Assembly: GCA_964017195.1 (NCBI GenBank) | Contig: OZ024895.1 | Span: 8,738,001-8,802,000, forward strand | Source: Siderastrea radians | Lineage: Eukaryota > Cnidaria > Anthozoa > Scleractinia > Rhizangiidae | DNA: 64,000 bases | Direction of reading: 5' to 3' | In this document: positions 1 to 12,005 of the stretch, one piece after another | Numbering within the stretch: position 1 is the stretch's first letter | How the letters are laid out: every line of letters begins with the position of its first letter | The notes under the pieces: generated by a model | Database searches by the model: none | What the model was told of the DNA's origin: nothing | The model's input: only the letters and a program-made list of their open reading frames with translations | Made by a program: the position numbers and the translations under genes

Positions 1-690
1 CTGACTATATCTGAAAAAAAACATGAAGAAAAACCCTTAACCGCATACGGCTAGCGAGTAAAGAATTTCCGCCAAGTGATTTATTCTAAATATAGCACAT
101 ACGCACAAGAGGCCCGTGAACAAGTCGATGGCAGCATTTTAAAGGAGGTTTTCTTAGCTTGTTTCATAAGAATGAACACTGGACTGAGACCTCTGTTAAA
201 TACAAAGCCGTGCATCCGTTTTCATATAGAGTCTATTTAAGTCGTCTTAGTATATACATAAATACGCTAACAGAAGAAATAAATCTTTGTTTGTGATGAA
301 CGCCAACTATTCGAGTACGCATCAAACGCACATTCGTTTAACAATTTAAAAAGTACCTTCGAATACAGATTTTAATTTTGAGAGATTATCTTCTCTAACC
401 AGTCTGCTACAAATTCTAGAGATTCTCCCTGGAAATAGGCAGTCTTCTCCACGCGGTCCGGCGTCAACCGAGAAGTGACGTACTTCACAAGAACAACAAG
501 AAGTTATTTTCGATTTGCCCCGCCCCCTCCCCCCGGGACAAGACGGCTTCAAACAATTCCCCACCCCCGGGACCGAAGGGCTGGACTTGTCCCCGGGGTT
601 GCCCGGGGGGGGGATGGTAACAGGTAAAATTGAACCATGCATAAATTGGTCATTAAACTGGTTCGTTTAATGAAAACCTGAAAAAAATAA
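1..690. other. No gene recognised; C/G-rich patch
   Basis: I see no coding exon here. A C/G-rich patch at about 515-615, with runs of C and of G around CCCCGGG, stands out from the AT-rich background and produces a spurious 98-codon open frame on the minus strand. An inverted stretch around ATTAAACTGGTTCG (650-670) leads into the tRNA-bearing tandem array. Confidence 0.5.
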
Positions 691-748
691 TTTCATCTTC
701 ATCTTCCCCGGGTATATTACGAACCAGTTTAATGCCCATTTCCCCGTT

Positions 749-820
749 GGCTTGTTAGCTCAATTGGTTAGAGCGCTGCACCGGCATCGCAGAGGTCAGG
801 GTTCGAGTCCCGGCAAGCCT
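749..820 (+). tRNA. tRNA-like sequence, copy 1 (anticodon position reads GGC)
   Basis: A 72-nt cloverleaf-like sequence has a 7-bp acceptor stem (GGCTTGT with GCAAGCC), a GCTC/GAGC D-stem and a B box (GGGTTCGAGTCC). A T run follows and could terminate Pol III. The anticodon loop CCGGCAT puts GGC (Ala) at 34-36, but it has C at position 33 and G34-Ala tRNAs are unusual in eukaryotes. The T-arm seems one base short. Function as a tRNA is therefore doubtful. Confidence 0.5.
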
Positions 821-1015
821 GAATTTTTTTGTTTTTAATTTTTTTTTTCAGGTTTTCTTTTCGCAACTGCATAAGTTGCGTTAATAACTGCGAGGATCTT
901 CTTTATATTTATTTCTTCATTCCGCAGTTCAAATATATGATTTTCATATATTCATAATTTCATCTTCATCTTCCCCGGGTATATTACGAACCAGTTTAAT
1001 GACCAGCTCCCAGTT

Positions 1016-1087
1016 GGCTTGTTAGCTCAATTGGTTAGAGCGCTGCACCGGCATCGCAGAGGTCGGGGTTCGAATCCCGGCAAGCCT
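1016..1087 (+). tRNA. tRNA-like sequence, copy 2 (anticodon position reads GGC)
   Basis: This is the second copy in the tandem array, with the same acceptor, D and anticodon arms as copy 1. It differs by GGTCGGGG instead of GGTCAGGG before the B box and by GAAT instead of GAGT in the T loop. It has the same GGC anticodon position and short T-arm, and a T run follows. Confidence 0.5.
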
Positions 1088-1263
1088 GATTTTTTTCAGG
1101 TTTTCTTTTCGCAACTGCATAAGTTGCGTTAATAACTGCGAGGATCTTCTTTATATTTATTTCTTCATTCCGCAGTTCAAATATATGATTTTCATATATA
1201 TATAATTTCATCTTCATCTTCCCCGGGTATATTACGAACCAGTTTAATGACCAGCTCCCAGTT

Positions 1264-1335
1264 GGCTTGTTAGCTCAATTGGTTAGAGCGCTGCACCGGC
1301 ATCGCAGAGGTCAGGGTTCGAATCCCGGCAAGCCT
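1264..1335 (+). tRNA. tRNA-like sequence, copy 3 (anticodon position reads GGC)
   Basis: This third copy lies in the truncated last unit. It has the same stems as copies 1 and 2 and is followed by eight T. The near-identity of all three copies points to recent tandem duplication. Confidence 0.5.
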
Positions 1336-1426
1336 GATTTTTTTTTCAGGTTTTCTTTTCGCAACTGCATAAGTTGCGTTAATAACTGCGAGGATCTTCT
1401 TTATATTTATTAATAGTAACATTGAT

Positions 1427-1542
1427 AAATCTGGCGAAGGAAAATGTACCATCCAGAGTGTAGCTCCACACAAGAGTGATGTTCTGCCCTTCCAGCACAA
1501 ACGATGGGTCAGGAGGCTTTGACGTAAACTGTGGTGCAGATT
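1427..1542 (-). pseudogene. Inverted, truncated copy of the first Ig/V-like exon
   Basis: The reverse complement of this 116-bp stretch matches the first 116 bp of the exon at 12006-12326 without a mismatch that I can see. The copy stops abruptly after CCAGATTT and is followed by unrelated sequence. The upstream polypyrimidine tract and TATAG acceptor are also copied (about 1543-1600), but with several differences from the intron at 11965-12005. Fainter similarity to that intron continues to about 2080 (for example GAGAAGTGACTAA). This is a partial duplicate with no open continuation, so it is a relic. Confidence 0.85.
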
Positions 1543-2215
1543 CTATATTGAAAGAAAAAAAATCACCTATCGTGAGAGACCCCATTATTTGTAGGATACA
1601 ATCACTAGACAAAGTTGGTCTAAATAGTAAAAACATAAAGTAAACAAGCACTGTAAATAATTTATAAATCTTGCACAGTTAAATTTGCACAGCCAACCGC
1701 TCTGTTTTAATTTAACTGGAGTCGTTTTAATAAGCGAACTTGGTATTTCTGTGGTCCACTTATTCCTTTTTTGAAATATGCAAAGCAGTAACCAATATGA
1801 ACAACACATCGACGATAATTTTAATGATTGTAGAGTTACCAGTTGTAGACTTATCACGTGTAAAATCTTACCAAATTAAGAAGTAAAGTCAGAATAAGGC
1901 ACCCTGCACCTGCACCTGCGCCTGTGATAGGTGGCATGCAACTAGATTAGGCTTGCTTTCCTAGCAGCAAGGACGCCTCGATTAGTCACTTCTCTCACAG
2001 TTTTCTCTGCCATGCAGCAAATGTCAAACTACTGAGGTACGTCAAACGATTCAATTGGCTGACATCGTTAAATGATTACAGCTTGCATCATTAGATCAGA
2101 GTGACTGGAAGTTAATAAGGCGCCTCGTTTCACTCACTTAATGGCCTGATGCCAAGAATAAAGCTAGAGTGACGAGGTTGAGGTTTCGAGTAAGAATCCA
2201 TTAAGTGGGTAAGAA

Positions 2216-2243
2216 GGCTTTGACGTAAACTGTGCTGCGGATT
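2216..2243 (-). pseudogene. Second short relic of the same Ig exon start
   Basis: On the minus strand a T-rich tract and CTAG are followed by about 28 bp related to the start of the exon at 12006, ending in CACAGTTTACGTCAAAGC. Two substitutions separate it from the intact exon near its start. The flank CCTATCGTAGGACACCCC also resembles the flank of the 1427-1542 copy. It is too short to code for anything and is evidence of repeated local duplication. Confidence 0.6.
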
Positions 2244-2249
2244 CTAGAA

Positions 2250-5190
2250 AAAAAAAACCTATCGTAGGACACCCCCGAAATGTTTATGGCAATGGTCTCT
2301 CAAAAAATATTGTCAGAAAAATGAAAGCAAACAGTACCGCTAAAACTGATTGAAACAGGGCTGGCGACCAGCCAGTCACATAATTATGAGACTGTATATG
2401 TGATTCACGCCTGAAAAAAAACTGAAAAAATCGCGTTTGCATATGAATCGCGCCTAAAACAGCCACAGTTAGTTACGACTGAATCGCTTTCCTCTTCTTC
2501 CTACGCTGCCCTAATACACTCCTTCTGAACACAAATAAGGCAAGCGTACATAAAACTTAGATTCTATATAATAAATTTGCGTTCTTTTCTTTGCATCAAC
2601 GCGTGTTTTGTCGTTTCTCTACATGCCTTTCTACTTTCTACCCTTCTAATCAAGCAATGTTTAGGCCGGGTCAAAGGAAATTTGCCTGAACCAAACAAAA
2701 ATGTTAAATACGCCATTTTATCTCGTTCAGAGAAACTTGAACAGTCAACTGCTTTGTTTTGATCAGTTTTACTGGCTTAGAAGCGTAGAAGGCACAAACA
2801 AAACATACCAAGCCACAGACCTTGGATGATTCTCATGACTTCACAAACGTTTATATCAGTATAGTCCAAAAATGTTGAGGTCATGAAGGTATGGTTTGTC
2901 AGAACAGTGGGACCCCCAAACCCGTCACCCCCCTCCGCCCTCCAGCCTAGTAGTCATGACTTCTTGCATCCGGCCAAAATACCAGGAGAACCATGATATT
3001 TCGCTAGTGCATATAGCAGTAAAAATAAATGCTACGCGCGCCCCTGCTCTAACACAAAAACACCAACAGAGTTACGATTTACTGTCATACTCTTTTCCAT
3101 CGTTTCCATCCCCACTGCGAACTATTGCGACACGAGCGTGGCCCAAAGAGTTATGATCATTTGCATATTTGCAAATTAACTGGAAACGAAAGCCCTTCAG
3201 CGATTGTGATCATGAAGGGCAATAACAAAGCCTATTTAAGTAGAAGCGAAGTACTGCTCCGATAAAGAAATGTATTTTGGTCCACATATAACTAAAAACT
3301 TGGGCATTTAAATATTTCACTTAATCGACAACTGACGAGGCCGATCAGAAACAAACAAAAATCCTAATAAAATTAATACCTACAACACAAGGAAGCTAAA
3401 GGGGGACATATATGGATCACGAAAGCCATTGGTGCTGCGAGTAAAAGACAGCTATCAAGGACCTGGTTTGGACTCAAATACTTTATTGGAAGTGTTCCGT
3501 TGTCTCATTACAGCCTAAAATCAATCGGTTGAATTGTTTAGTCAAGGTCGTCGTCAGTTTTACTTTCTGTGAGAAATGTCTAATGTTACGGTTTATGATT
3601 TTATACATCGTGTTTCGGAATACCCAATTGCACTGATCAAGGTTCTATATGTACACTTACCTGAGACAGCTAAGTTAGTTATGAAGTACACGAGAAGAGC
3701 ACCAACCATTGTCAAGAAGCAATTCCTATGGATATCATCCAGTTCAGAAACTTCAGTTCATTGATTTCAACTGAGCGCTGATAATTATTCATAAATGAAG
3801 CGCATATATAAACTGACTGTACTGTCTGCTTTTTGATTGTCGCTTACGTGTGACAAGCGAAGCAAAGCAAACTGAATTAAAACTACCCCCAGTCGGGGAG
3901 AGGCCAGGAATACTAAGAGAGGGATGGGGTACAGGGGGACCGTCCGTTCAAATCGGTTTAGACCAAAAGTCGCACATGAAGGAAGTATACTTGCCAACTT
4001 TTCCTCAGTCAAATACGTGAGACTTTGTCTTCCTCTTAACCAGATTTACGATGATGTTCCAACGATGTCAGAGTTATATATTGTCAAAAATTTCCGAAAA
4101 TGCTTTCCGAACATTGCCGAAGATGTTCCGACGTTTCTCGGAAACGTTGCTGAAGTTGTAGAAAGATCTCCTCAGAAATCGCAAAAGATAGCCACAATTG
4201 CAATATGGTTGGACACAGCTTGGAGGACTCAAATAGGACGTGCAGAATCATTTGGCACTATTTTTTGTCGAAATTGAACCAAATTTGTATGTTGTTTGGG
4301 TAAGGAATGAGTGAGGTGTGAAAAATTGGCCTGTATGAGTGAGATCCACAAGCGTAGACTTATAATGCGTGAGAGATGGAGGGTATAAGAAAGCCCCTTC
4401 AAAATTTTGACAGGAGACCCACACACAGTGTGTTACCGTCATCAGTTGTTTGAAATTTACAAGAAATGCAATAGAATATCGAAAGCATAGTATCATGGCG
4501 AAATACTGCGAGGAATATATAAATTATACGGTATTCGGCAGCTTTTTTGTTCTTGTCTGTTTCTTTGCTGGGCTTTTTTTTTTACTTTTAGGTTTCATTT
4601 TCAGTTGAGAGTTAAGACTAAATTTCAGAGAGGCTGACATGAAGAAAGAAATAAATTTTTGTCACGTTATGAGGGGTAATTCAGTCCTTTGGAAAGCTAC
4701 AGAGAGAAAACAAGTCCAAGTGCTATTAAAAGGTGAAAGGCCTCACACCGCGTAATTTGCAATATCGCCTTCACTGTGCCAAAGTCAAGAACTTCGTGGA
4801 GACACGAAATTCAGGCGTAGCAAAACGTTACAAGTCGCAAGGGCTTGGTGCAAGCAGTCACTCTACAAAGAAAAAAAAAATGAACTGAAGGGAAACATGA
4901 ATCTGGACTCAAGTATAAAAAAAGCGACAAGCCTATTACTATTTCTCGGCATTCGCGTGTAATATTGCTAGTTCACCCCTGACTGCTGACAAGAACCCTC
5001 AGCTATTTTAGTGAGTTACGAAAGTGTGCTAACTTAAATTATGGCTACTTAAAAGTATTTGAACGTTTTTACGAATATATAAAATCAGAAAATACGAATT
5101 ATATGTCATATTGTATGTTTTAGTTTTTAACAGCAGGACCTACATTGATAGCAGTTTTTTTTTAACTGATGCAGTTATCCTGGATTAATA
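2250..5190. other. No gene recognised
   Basis: Several open frames of 60-117 codons occur (for example 3576-3764 and 3924-4277 on +), but I see no domain, splice-consistent exon or start context. The 4050-4180 stretch repeats GATGTTCC/GAACATTGCC-type words and looks like interspersed repeat rather than gene. The receptor's signal-peptide exon could lie anywhere in this or the following region. Confidence 0.4.
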
Positions 5191-5192
5191 TA

Positions 5193-5212
5193 TTCTTCTT
5201 CTTCTTCTTCTT

Positions 5213-5243
<31 letters not shown>

Positions 5244-5265
5244 TTATTATTATTATTATTATTAC
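5193..5265 (+). repeat. Microsatellite (TTC)n then (TTA)n
   Basis: About 16 TTC triplets are followed by about 8 TTA triplets. Confidence 0.95.
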
Positions 5266-5971
5266 TAAAACATGTAAATTTTTTCAGGTGTCTTGTAACT
5301 TAAGCTTCTTCAACAATATAGCTCAATACTGGGGCTCAATACAGGGTTCAAATGCGTTTTAGTTCAAGCGGTAAAATTTGCCATCAATTGTCATGGTAAT
5401 TAGCGCAAAACATTATTTAGTGACGTAGTTTCCGTTCAGCTATTGAATCGGAAGCTGTCAGGTTTCTATTTTCGTATCCAAGAATTTGAGAAAGCTTTTG
5501 TTTCAGAGAGATAAGAGTTAAGGCATATTTGAGATTCTTGTGTTTAGAAATTATATCCAGAAGTTTTTAGAATTAATTCGGTCCCATTCCACCATCGATG
5601 TTTTGTGCGCTCAAATGAGCATTGCATCATGGGATGTTCCAAGAACTTCCCTGTTCCCGTGTTGATGCATGTTCCTTCACTATTTTTGAGCAGCTTGAAT
5701 GTACATCTAGTTGTAAATATTTGCTCGATGTGACTTTAATGGGCAGCTATGTTACTGATTGTGTACCTATCTTCGCTACTGCTTCAAATTCTGTTGCTTT
5801 GTCCCGAGGCAGGTGAGTTTTAAGTTGAATATTAGATGCTGATCGTAGACCTCGTTTCTGTGTTTACGAGTGGCACCACTCGGTTTCAAACTTCGTTCTA
5901 AAGTCGAACCAGAAACGTTCTAGTCGAACTTAATGCGATCTCTTTGGTTTACCACGGCAGTAGCACGACGT

Positions 5972-6041
5972 CTGAAACGGGTCTAAGCTTACTGGATGGT
6001 GTACGCCTGAAACGGGTCTAAGCTTACTGGATGATGTACGC
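5972..6041 (+). repeat. 35-bp perfect-spaced tandem duplication
   Basis: CTGAAACGGGTCTAAGCTT and the following bases to GTACGC occur twice in tandem with one substitution (GGATGG versus GGATGA). Confidence 0.9.
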
Positions 6042-6069
6042 GCTCCCTCAGAACAACATGACTTAGTTG

Positions 6070-6515
6070 TCTCATTAACGTTTCTCCGTAATTTATTGTC
6101 TCACTGTAATACAGTTCAGTTTGTCCGTTTGGCGTTCTTCCGTACATCACACACGTTCTTATGGAACAAATTTTGTCTAATAATGTTTCTCTGTAAGTTA
6201 GTAGTTGCGTATTTTGTTAGTCTCTGTATCTTGGTACGTTGACAGCGTTTCTCCCTACTGTAATGCATTTGCAACCAACCTGTTTGATATGACTTCTCAA
6301 CGTTTCTCCGTATCTTAGTAATTTCGAACCTTATTAGTTTTTTCTGCTCCATGTTTCTCCGCACTTAAATTCGCTTATAATTTATTAGTCTTCTCTTGTA
6401 GACGTTTTTCCGTCCGTGAGTTGAGTGCTGTATCAGTCTTGTCTTTTTGACGTTTCTCCGTACCTTACAATGTTCGTACAATGTTCGTCTTGTCTTCCCA
6501 ACGTTTCTCCGTACA
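6070..6515 (+). repeat. Minisatellite of about 53 bp with a GTTTCTCCGTA core
   Basis: Variants of ACGTTTCTCCGTA recur at about 6076, 6127, 6181, 6243, 6298, 6350, 6401, 6449 and 6499. The spacing is about 48-62 bp, with degenerate TTAGT-rich sequence between the cores. The minus-strand open frame at 6116-6364 is a by-product, since its RRN-type repeats follow the DNA period. No function is visible. Confidence 0.75.
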
Positions 6516-7823
6516 ATGACATGCCCACATAAGGTTAACTATTCGAGTTATTTTGTCACGATCTGACCGAAACGGAAAAGAGAAGCGTGAACTACAACGC
6601 GCCTGGGAATTTGTTCCGAAGGCACATAGTACTTTGTATTCCGCGTGTGAGGATCTTTAACCGTTGGAAAGAATAGTCAACATTCAAGTTCTTCACTCTT
6701 GAGATTACAGAGAGGCATGTTTGCAGTACTTAACTCGGCTAAAAAGTAGACGTATTGAACACAGCATGAGATTATACAAAAAAGTCTGGCTAGTGAAAAT
6801 TTATTTTGACTAGTGAAATCAAACCTCTCACTAGCCACTAGGCAACTAAGCTGAAAAGCTAGTCTCAAGCCCTGACATTTGTTGTGAAAAGAAATTTGTT
6901 CCAGGCAGATTTTGATCGCGTGCTAACCAACCAGTGTAGTTCTCAGATCGTCATCTTTCCAAACGTCAGGGCATGAAAAGCCTGAAAATGTGCTTGCGTT
7001 TATAACCCTGAATTGGCCTTGCATTGTTTGGTATATACTTTCAGTTACCACAGATTGAGAAGCAATTTACCACACATTCAAAATTTTATATAAAACGCAA
7101 GCTCAAGCTTATATGTTTACTCCACTTTCTCGCTTTAATCCAGTGTCTGCATATGGTGTATGGTATGCGGAGCAAAAAAATATACTAGTAATATGAGGAA
7201 AAGAAACCTTTGTAAGACTGCGGAGCATAAAGGATCTGCTAACAGCTAGTAGATTTTTGCCTAAAAATTGAGAAAGGCTTTCCAGTTTAAACACAAAACT
7301 AAGGCCGTTTTAGCTACAGCAGCATTTTCATCGCGTGTTCTCTGAACTTTGTTTACCAATTCACAGGTCAGGGAGAGATTTCAACAATTGATTGATTACT
7401 GTTATCAAAACCAATTAACGTTTAAGTGCTTCAGTATACTTTAAAACAACATCTTACAAAATGTTTTAGAAAAAGTCATTTTAAGCGACTGCGTGACTGA
7501 CAATCAATTGATAAAAACGTCAGACCAGATTGATATTTAACTTAACAATTTTCGCAGCTTTGCTAAACGGTTGTGTTTGCTGTTAGTGCTTAATTATTTG
7601 TCGCTTATTTGACAGACTTAAAATGTAATTTGATGTAGGGTTTGCCCGAGTGCTTGCCCGTTGGGCAAGTGACCCTGAGAAGTTACTTGCCCGACCTCAA
7701 AATCTACTTGTCCCGGACGACCGGGCGGGACTTTTGTCAAGCCCTGCAATGGAGTATTCCTTGATTCTTCGCTGCATTAGACGATCAAAAAGATCTAACA
7801 CAAGTTCAAAAACTGCCATCATC

Positions 7824-7976
7824 AAAACCTTGGCCATCACTGGGAACGAGTGTCAAATGACAGCCCCATCGGGAGAGGGCATGATATTTTTGAAAATACA
7901 AACTTTGTGAGAAATGCATGCCGTCTCCCGGTGGGGCTGTCATTTGACGCTCGTTCCCAGTGACGGCCAAGGTTTT
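7824..7976. repeat. Hairpin (foldback) repeat, 60-bp arms
   Basis: AAAACCTTGGCCATCACTGG (7824) is mirrored by the sequence ending GGCCAAGGTTTT (7976). The arms are about 60 bp with few mismatches, around a loop of about 33 bp. A CTTGCCCG-rich repeat sits just upstream (7640-7745). The structure fits a palindromic MITE. Confidence 0.8.
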
Positions 7977-8234
7977 AACGGTCGAGCTGAGCAACTTTCC
8001 TCGGTCAGGTTTTCCTTACAAACTTTCCTCGGTTCGGTTTTCCATACAAACTCTCATATTATGCTTGGGCTACCTGTGGTATTTCCAGATTTGCTGTGTG
8101 AGAGATGTTCCAAAGTTGTTGGTATAAGTGTTGACAGCATATAGATGTATTCCATCAAACATTCTTTTTGAACCCTTCATAAAATTTGACAAAATTCCTT
8201 AAACACAAGGAATCTCATTTTATGCAAATGTTAG

Positions 8235-9000
8235 TACCGTATTTATTTGATTAAACGCCGGACCCCGAATAAACGCCGGGTCTACAGGGCCGAGTTTAAA
8301 ATAAACGCCCCCGGCGTTTATTCGGGGTCCCGGCGTTTATTTGAGGTCCTGGCGTTTATTCGAGATGGGTATATTAAATCAGGATTATGTGTCGTAGCTG
8401 AACTCTATTTGAATAGATCCACTCATAACAAAACCTAAAATACCATTTACAATTACACTTATAACTAAAAAAGATGAAACAAGCGACGCATCAGGTATCT
8501 TGTCAATCCCTTCTTTTAAAAAACCATCGTAACTTTTCTGCGGGCTTGTCCATCAAGCGAGGATCTTCTCGAGGGTTTCTCCAGCGTTTCTCCAGCAGTT
8601 CCTTGAATCGTTCCATAATTTTGTCTTTCTCAGTTCTAGATTGCTTGCACAGTAAGTTTGCTGTCAAGCAGTTGCCGATATAGTTCCTCAGTGTATTACG
8701 GACAAATGTAACCTTAAAAAGAGTTCAATCACTGTTCCTGTCCGTGATTTTTTTTGCTAAATGACTTACCAGATTCACTGAGACTGAGACAAAGTTGGTG
8801 ACACCGTTTCATACTTTTAATGTTTTTGTTGAAATTTGGTTCTTAATTCAATAAACCTCTAGTACTGATAATAAAAAAAAAATGGCTGAAAAATGCACTT
8901 AATAAATAAACGCCGGGCCCCGAATAAACGCTGGGTTCGAATAAACGCCGGGTCAACGAGGCCGAGTTTTAAATAAACGCCCCCGGTGTTTAATCGAGAA
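8235..9000. mobile_element. Degenerate TACCGTATTT-ended element
   Basis: A left end TACCGTATTTATTTGATTAA is followed by many AATAAACGCC/GGCGTTTATT repeats in both orientations (8235-8370). A second cluster of the same repeats lies at 8895-9000. Between them, the minus strand of 8500-8690 reads as coding-like sequence (ERFKELLEKRWRNPRED), but without an intact frame. The ends are related to those of the elements at 9539, 31896 and 50538. The right boundary is uncertain. Confidence 0.5.
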
Positions 9001-9538
9001 ACTATCACTTTTACCTTCCTTTTGCTAATGTGAAAAATATGTTTGTTCAAATTATGCAGGCATGTGGCTTAACTACTGGTTGATTCACATGTTTGAAATG
9101 CAAGTACAGAAATAATTTAGTAGACCTTTATACTGATATGATTGATTTATACATTTTGTTAAAATCATCACAATATTATAATATAAAGGAATGAGTCAGC
9201 ATTATAGTGCAGAGCGTCTTGCCGTGGCCAGTCCCAACAAACTTTTTCAATAAATTATAATTAGCTCAAGATTTTGGTCAATGGTCATGCCTCCTCAAAA
9301 AGTATTCCACGTGTTGATAAACTTGTCTTGTACTTAATTTTTCTGTTTCAACAAGAAATTCTGGGGAAAAAAATCATGTTCATGTTTCTATGTGTTGTCC
9401 TGCTTTTTAGAAAACCTGGAAAGCTCGAATTGTTGCCTTCTGTTCAAATCCAGCTACAAGCCATTTCTTTTCTTTTCTTGCCCGAAGAAGTGAAATTGCT
9501 GAAATTGGCAAAAAATATTCAAGACGATGAAATAATTA

Positions 9539-10246
9539 CCGTAAACACCGGTGTATAAGCCACACTCGCAGATAAGCCGCACCCCGAGTTTAGAACCTTA
9601 AGTTTTGGGAAAAAAATTTTTTTGGAAAAAATTCATAGCCGAGTCATTTCATTTAATGAAGATATTGGTTGAAGTGAAGTCCTTCTTAACTACGGATCGG
9701 TTATTCAATTTGTAGTCTGAATAAGACTCAAACACACATTTTAATCCTCAAAACAAGTATCAAAAAGTTATGTAAACGTAATTGAACACAAGACCACTTT
9801 CCCCGATGAACTTTTCCCCAGCATTTTTCCAGTTAAAGCTATTCAAGTCCGAAAATTTGTGAGTAAGTTCATTCGGCTGTTCGGTTGCATATCTTGGCTT
9901 TTGATGAGAAGAGAGAAAACTGGTAGCAAATGTTGTCGCTTCGCAAAGCAAACTGAATTGAAGGTTTTAGCGATTTCTTCAGCTGTTCGTGGCTTCTAGA
10001 CCTTCCATGTTACAAGGATATTTGGAAGCCATCCATCGGTGACAACAACGGAGAAACAGTGGGCCATTTACCACGCAAGTTCTTGAAGATAGCATGGTAC
10101 CGTTTTGACTTTATTTTGGTGTTTTGGGGATGATTCAAGGAAAATTACAAATTTTTGTCCAGATGTTCTTGCAGATAAGCCGCACCCCTGATTTTGAGCA
10201 AAGTTTTAGGGTAAAAAGGTGCGGCTTATACGCCGCTGTTTACGGT
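9539..10246. mobile_element. MITE with CCGTAAACA termini and TA target duplication
   Basis: The left end CCGTAAACACCGGTGTATAAG matches the reverse complement of the right end (CCGTAAACAGCGGCGTATAAG). TA flanks both sides (9537-9538 and 10247-10248). AGATAAGCCGCACCCC also occurs in direct orientation near each end. No intact transposase is present. TA-flanked CCG ends suggest a Tc1/mariner-pogo group non-autonomous element (inference). Confidence 0.7.
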
Positions 10247-11052
10247 AACGCAGGACAACTCGACAGATATCACGTAGGTTGATGTATTTTATGTCAGTTC
10301 AAGGTTTTCGGATAGATGTGAGACCCGACAATATCTAATACCTGCTAGCTTGGAGAATTCAAAACAATGTACATTTCCACTGTTGTACATTGTAGTCATA
10401 GGCTTTCCTCTGTTTTTCGGTGCTGACTGAAGTGACATGATATGGATTTGCAATTTGTACAGAAAAGAATGCTGACTTTGGTTTGTTTTGCTTCACGGTG
10501 ATGTTACTACAAAATAGACAAAAATAATCAAGTTGACGTCAACATTGTATAAAATAAATGTTTCCCTCGCATCAGTTTAAATTCATTGGGAATCACTCAG
10601 TCGCTATCTCCTGTGTAAAACTTATGTTTAAATTTCTGAGAAAGGATTTCAGTGAATGCCAATCAATTTTTATTAGCAAGTGCAAAGGCGAACAGATTTT
10701 TCCCAATACAATTGCCAGTGAGCCACAACGGCAAAAGAGTGTATAGATTTATTTGCGAATGTGAATTCCATCGCAACATCGAATACTGGAAAGTGCAGTA
10801 GAATTCAAAATGTTTCGAAAGGCAGTGCATGGTTCTTCTTTCTTTCCATTAGGTTCCTGTGTTCTTCTCTGATGCCAAAAAGTTAAGAAAAGTAGTGATC
10901 TGTAAAGTTTATGGGAGAAAAAGAAGACACTAATGCGCTACCAAGCCCGCAAATTGATCTTTAGGGTTTGCATGACATTTTAGGAGCTAGAAATGTCAAA
11001 ACTTTGAAAGGAGGTGTGCACATCAAGCAATTTTTGCACTCTCTGATTGGCT

Positions 11053-11580
11053 AATAATAATAATGATGATGATAATAATAATAATAATAATAATAAGTAT
11101 AAGTATAAGGAGCATAATACAAATTCTCTGTGCCCTTACATCGAATAAAAGATAAATACAAAGAAAAGAGAGACTAAAAAACAATTAGAATATATAAGAG
11201 TTCAAGGTTAAATAACTATGGAAAAAAACGTTTTGAAGAGAAACGTTTTAAGCAAGCTTTTAAAACTATAAAGAGCTAGCCAAACGTATACTGCTGGGCA
11301 TCTAGTTCCATAGCTTAGGTGCGGCAACTTGGAAGGCTCTATCTCCAGTTTTTGACTTTGTTGGTGGGACAGCAAGCAGGTCTTGAGTTGATGAGCATAG
11401 TGAGCGGCTAGGGTTATATTCAACTCGTGAAAAAGTTTGTTGGGTGGCTGCAGTAAGGCACCCAGCACTGTAATGGGTACGAAGTATTATGACATAGCTA
11501 GGAGGGCCCAAGATCAGTTTGACTGCTCCATTAGTGAGAAGGTTTATTGGAAAATAGCTGTCCATCGTAATGCTGGCAAC
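11053..11580 (-). pseudogene. 3' end of a CR1/jockey-type LINE
   Basis: Two overlapping minus-strand frames (11302-11565 and 11208-11468) together give the C-terminal tail of a LINE reverse transcriptase. DRAFQVAAPKLWN is in the first and FKSLLKTFLFKTFF is in the second, so at least one frameshift separates them. The element ends in an AAT/GAT-type microsatellite at 11058-11100, as CR1-like LINEs often do. Only the 3' end is present, so this is a dead 5'-truncated insertion. Confidence 0.7.
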
Positions 11581-12005
11581 ATTAAGAAAGAGTCCACTGC
11601 ATTTGATTGTTAAAGCTTGTTTTTTTTAGTTTTGTTTTTCTAAACGGAATGAGCGAGGGGAAAAAGTTTACTTAAGGGATCTTATTTGAGCCCTCAACCT
11701 TCTCTTCAAATGTTCTAGCTGTATCTGATTCATTAGATTGAAACACATCTTATTCACTTCCAATCTCTCTAAATTATCCTTCTTAATGATGGAAGGTGAT
11801 GTCATTCATCTAAGATGACAGCCAACTGTATTGTTCGATGTCCCTCTTTCATTAAGAATTTCCTGCGTGGCAGAGGAAGGTTTAAGAGAAGTGACTAACC
11901 AAGGAATTCTATATACAAGTTACAAGCCAGCTATGACAGGTGTACAGTCATGCCTTTTTCTGTCATGGAGTCTCTCACAATAGGTGTTTTTTTCCTACAA
12001 TATAG

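Larger units (their letters stand above)
691..1410 (+). repeat. Tandem array of three tRNA-containing units
   Basis: Three direct repeats begin with TTTCATCTTCATCTTCC at 691, 958 and 1206, giving periods of 267 and 248 bp. Each unit holds a CCCCGGGTATATTACGAACC block, a tRNA-like sequence, a T-rich run, and GCAACTGCATAAGTTGCG, which is a near-perfect hairpin. The third unit breaks off near 1410, where a foreign Ig-exon copy begins. The arrangement could be a local expansion of a tRNA gene or of a tRNA-derived SINE. The imperfect T-arms favour a SINE-like or decaying origin. Confidence 0.85.

Noticed and set aside
346..642. 98-codon minus-strand frame
   Set aside because: Proline/glycine-rich product of C/G homopolymers, with no domain or splice signals.
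2577..2680. Hydrophobic segment as the receptor signal-peptide exon
   Set aside because: It starts at TTG rather than ATG, and no convincing phase 1 donor was found, so the link to the exon at 12006 is unsupported.
3924..4277. 117-codon frame as a gene
   Set aside because: The sequence carries internal repetitive GATGTTCC words typical of interspersed repeats and no recognisable domain.
5622..5816. Frame ending at a GTGAGT donor as a 5' exon
   Set aside because: No signal peptide or domain, and the phase does not match the exon at 12006.
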